Source of the DNA: Erwinia sp. JUb26
Lineage (GTDB): Bacteria; Pseudomonadota; Gammaproteobacteria; Enterobacterales; Enterobacteriaceae
DNA length: 64,000 nt
Direction: 5' to 3'
Assembly: GCF_003751505.1 (NCBI RefSeq)
Contig: NZ_RJVB01000003.1
Span: 122,712 to 186,711 of the forward strand
Below the pieces are notes generated by a model. It was not told the origin of the DNA. It worked only from the letters and a program-made list of their open reading frames with translations, and searched no databases. Positions within the stretch are counted from its first letter, which is position 1, and the number at the start of each line of letters is the position of its first letter. This document shows, piece after piece, positions 63,922 to 64,000 of the stretch. A program made the translations under genes and the position numbers.

Positions 63922-64000
63922 TTAACTTTGACGCGTAAAAAGCGTCTTTGGCTGCCAGCAGTCGGTTAAAAGCGGCCGCTGCGCGTAATTATCGACGTGC
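63922..64000 (-). CDS. aat: Aat, leucyl/phenylalanyl-tRNA-protein transferase (C-terminal end only)
   Basis: Last 25 codons plus one base of a minus-strand gene entering from beyond the window. The peptide ends CWQPKTLFTRQS, comparable with the E. coli Aat end FWVPRCLFSPQE (shared W-P-LF-Q pattern), and aat is the gene expected next to infA in enterobacteria. Aat adds Leu/Phe to N-termini to create N-degrons read by ClpS-ClpAP, encoded nearby. The assignment rests on a short peptide plus synteny. Confidence 0.7.
   Translation of the reverse strand, partial: HVDNYAQRPLLTDCWQPKTLFTRQS

Noticed and set aside
63685..63969. 94-codon plus-strand ORF upstream of infA
   Set aside because: It covers the infA leader and the aat 3' end in antisense and has no recognisable features.

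Overview
The window is chromosomal DNA of an Enterobacterales bacterium, most likely Erwiniaceae (Erwinia or a close relative; the species cannot be named from this alone). The backbone follows the E. coli K-12 17-20 minute region nearly gene for gene: rhtA, ompX, opgE, mntS, mntR, ybiR, ybiT, moeBA, iaaA-gsiABCD, yliI, dacC, ybjG, rybB, ybjL, ybjM, grxA, ybjC-nfsA-rimK, ybjN, potFGHI, ybjO, rlmC, artJ-MQIP, ybjP, amiD, ltaE, poxB, hcp-hcr, ybjD, cspD, clpSA, infA, aat. Protein matches are close, but several E. coli neighbours are missing (deoR, ybjS, ybjT, ybjE, aqpZ, macAB, serW) and ybjQ survives only as a short remnant.

Layout. 1-5.3 kb: amino-acid export (rhtA), outer-membrane protein OmpX, a phosphoethanolamine transferase and the manganese module mntS/mntR with a perfect MntR operator. 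5.4-11.7 kb: an accessory block with a tripartite EmrAB/NodT-type efflux operon and a sugar porter. 11.9-17.1 kb: the ABC-F protein YbiT, a diguanylate cyclase and the molybdenum-cofactor genes moeA-moeB. 17.3-23.7 kb: iaaA-gsiABCD for isoaspartyl-peptide and glutathione use. 23.7-26.9 kb: an AEC carrier, a lipoprotein and about 1.4 kb of repeats. 26.9-33.4 kb: aldose dehydrogenase, a HAD phosphatase, penicillin-binding protein 6, a serine-type transporter and two overlapping PAP2 phosphatase genes behind a PmrA-type box. 33.5-43.7 kb: the sRNA RybB with a sigma-E promoter, ybjL, ybjM, grxA, the ybjC-nfsA-rimK-ybjN run and the putrescine transporter potFGHI. 43.7-45.2 kb: a second repeat-rich gap. 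45.3-64 kb: rlmC, arginine transport, cell-wall recycling, ltaE/poxB, the nitrosative-stress pair hcp-hcr, ybjD, and the ClpAP protease with its adaptor, ending in infA and the 3' end of aat.

The most unusual content is a family of dispersed repeats of about 195 bp in the two large gaps (25.6-26.8 kb and 43.7-45.1 kb). Copies share internal boxes and end in long inverted arms. The arm sequence differs between copies but is complementary within each copy. Internal hairpins behave the same way, and the two closest copies differ by a paired G-C to A-T change inside one stem. This is the signature of a conserved fold, and I do not recognise it as a named family. Other items a protein-only annotation would miss are mntS, rybB, the ybjQ remnant, the PmrA-type box, the sigma-54-like promoter plus arginine box before potF, and the NsrR-type site before hcp.
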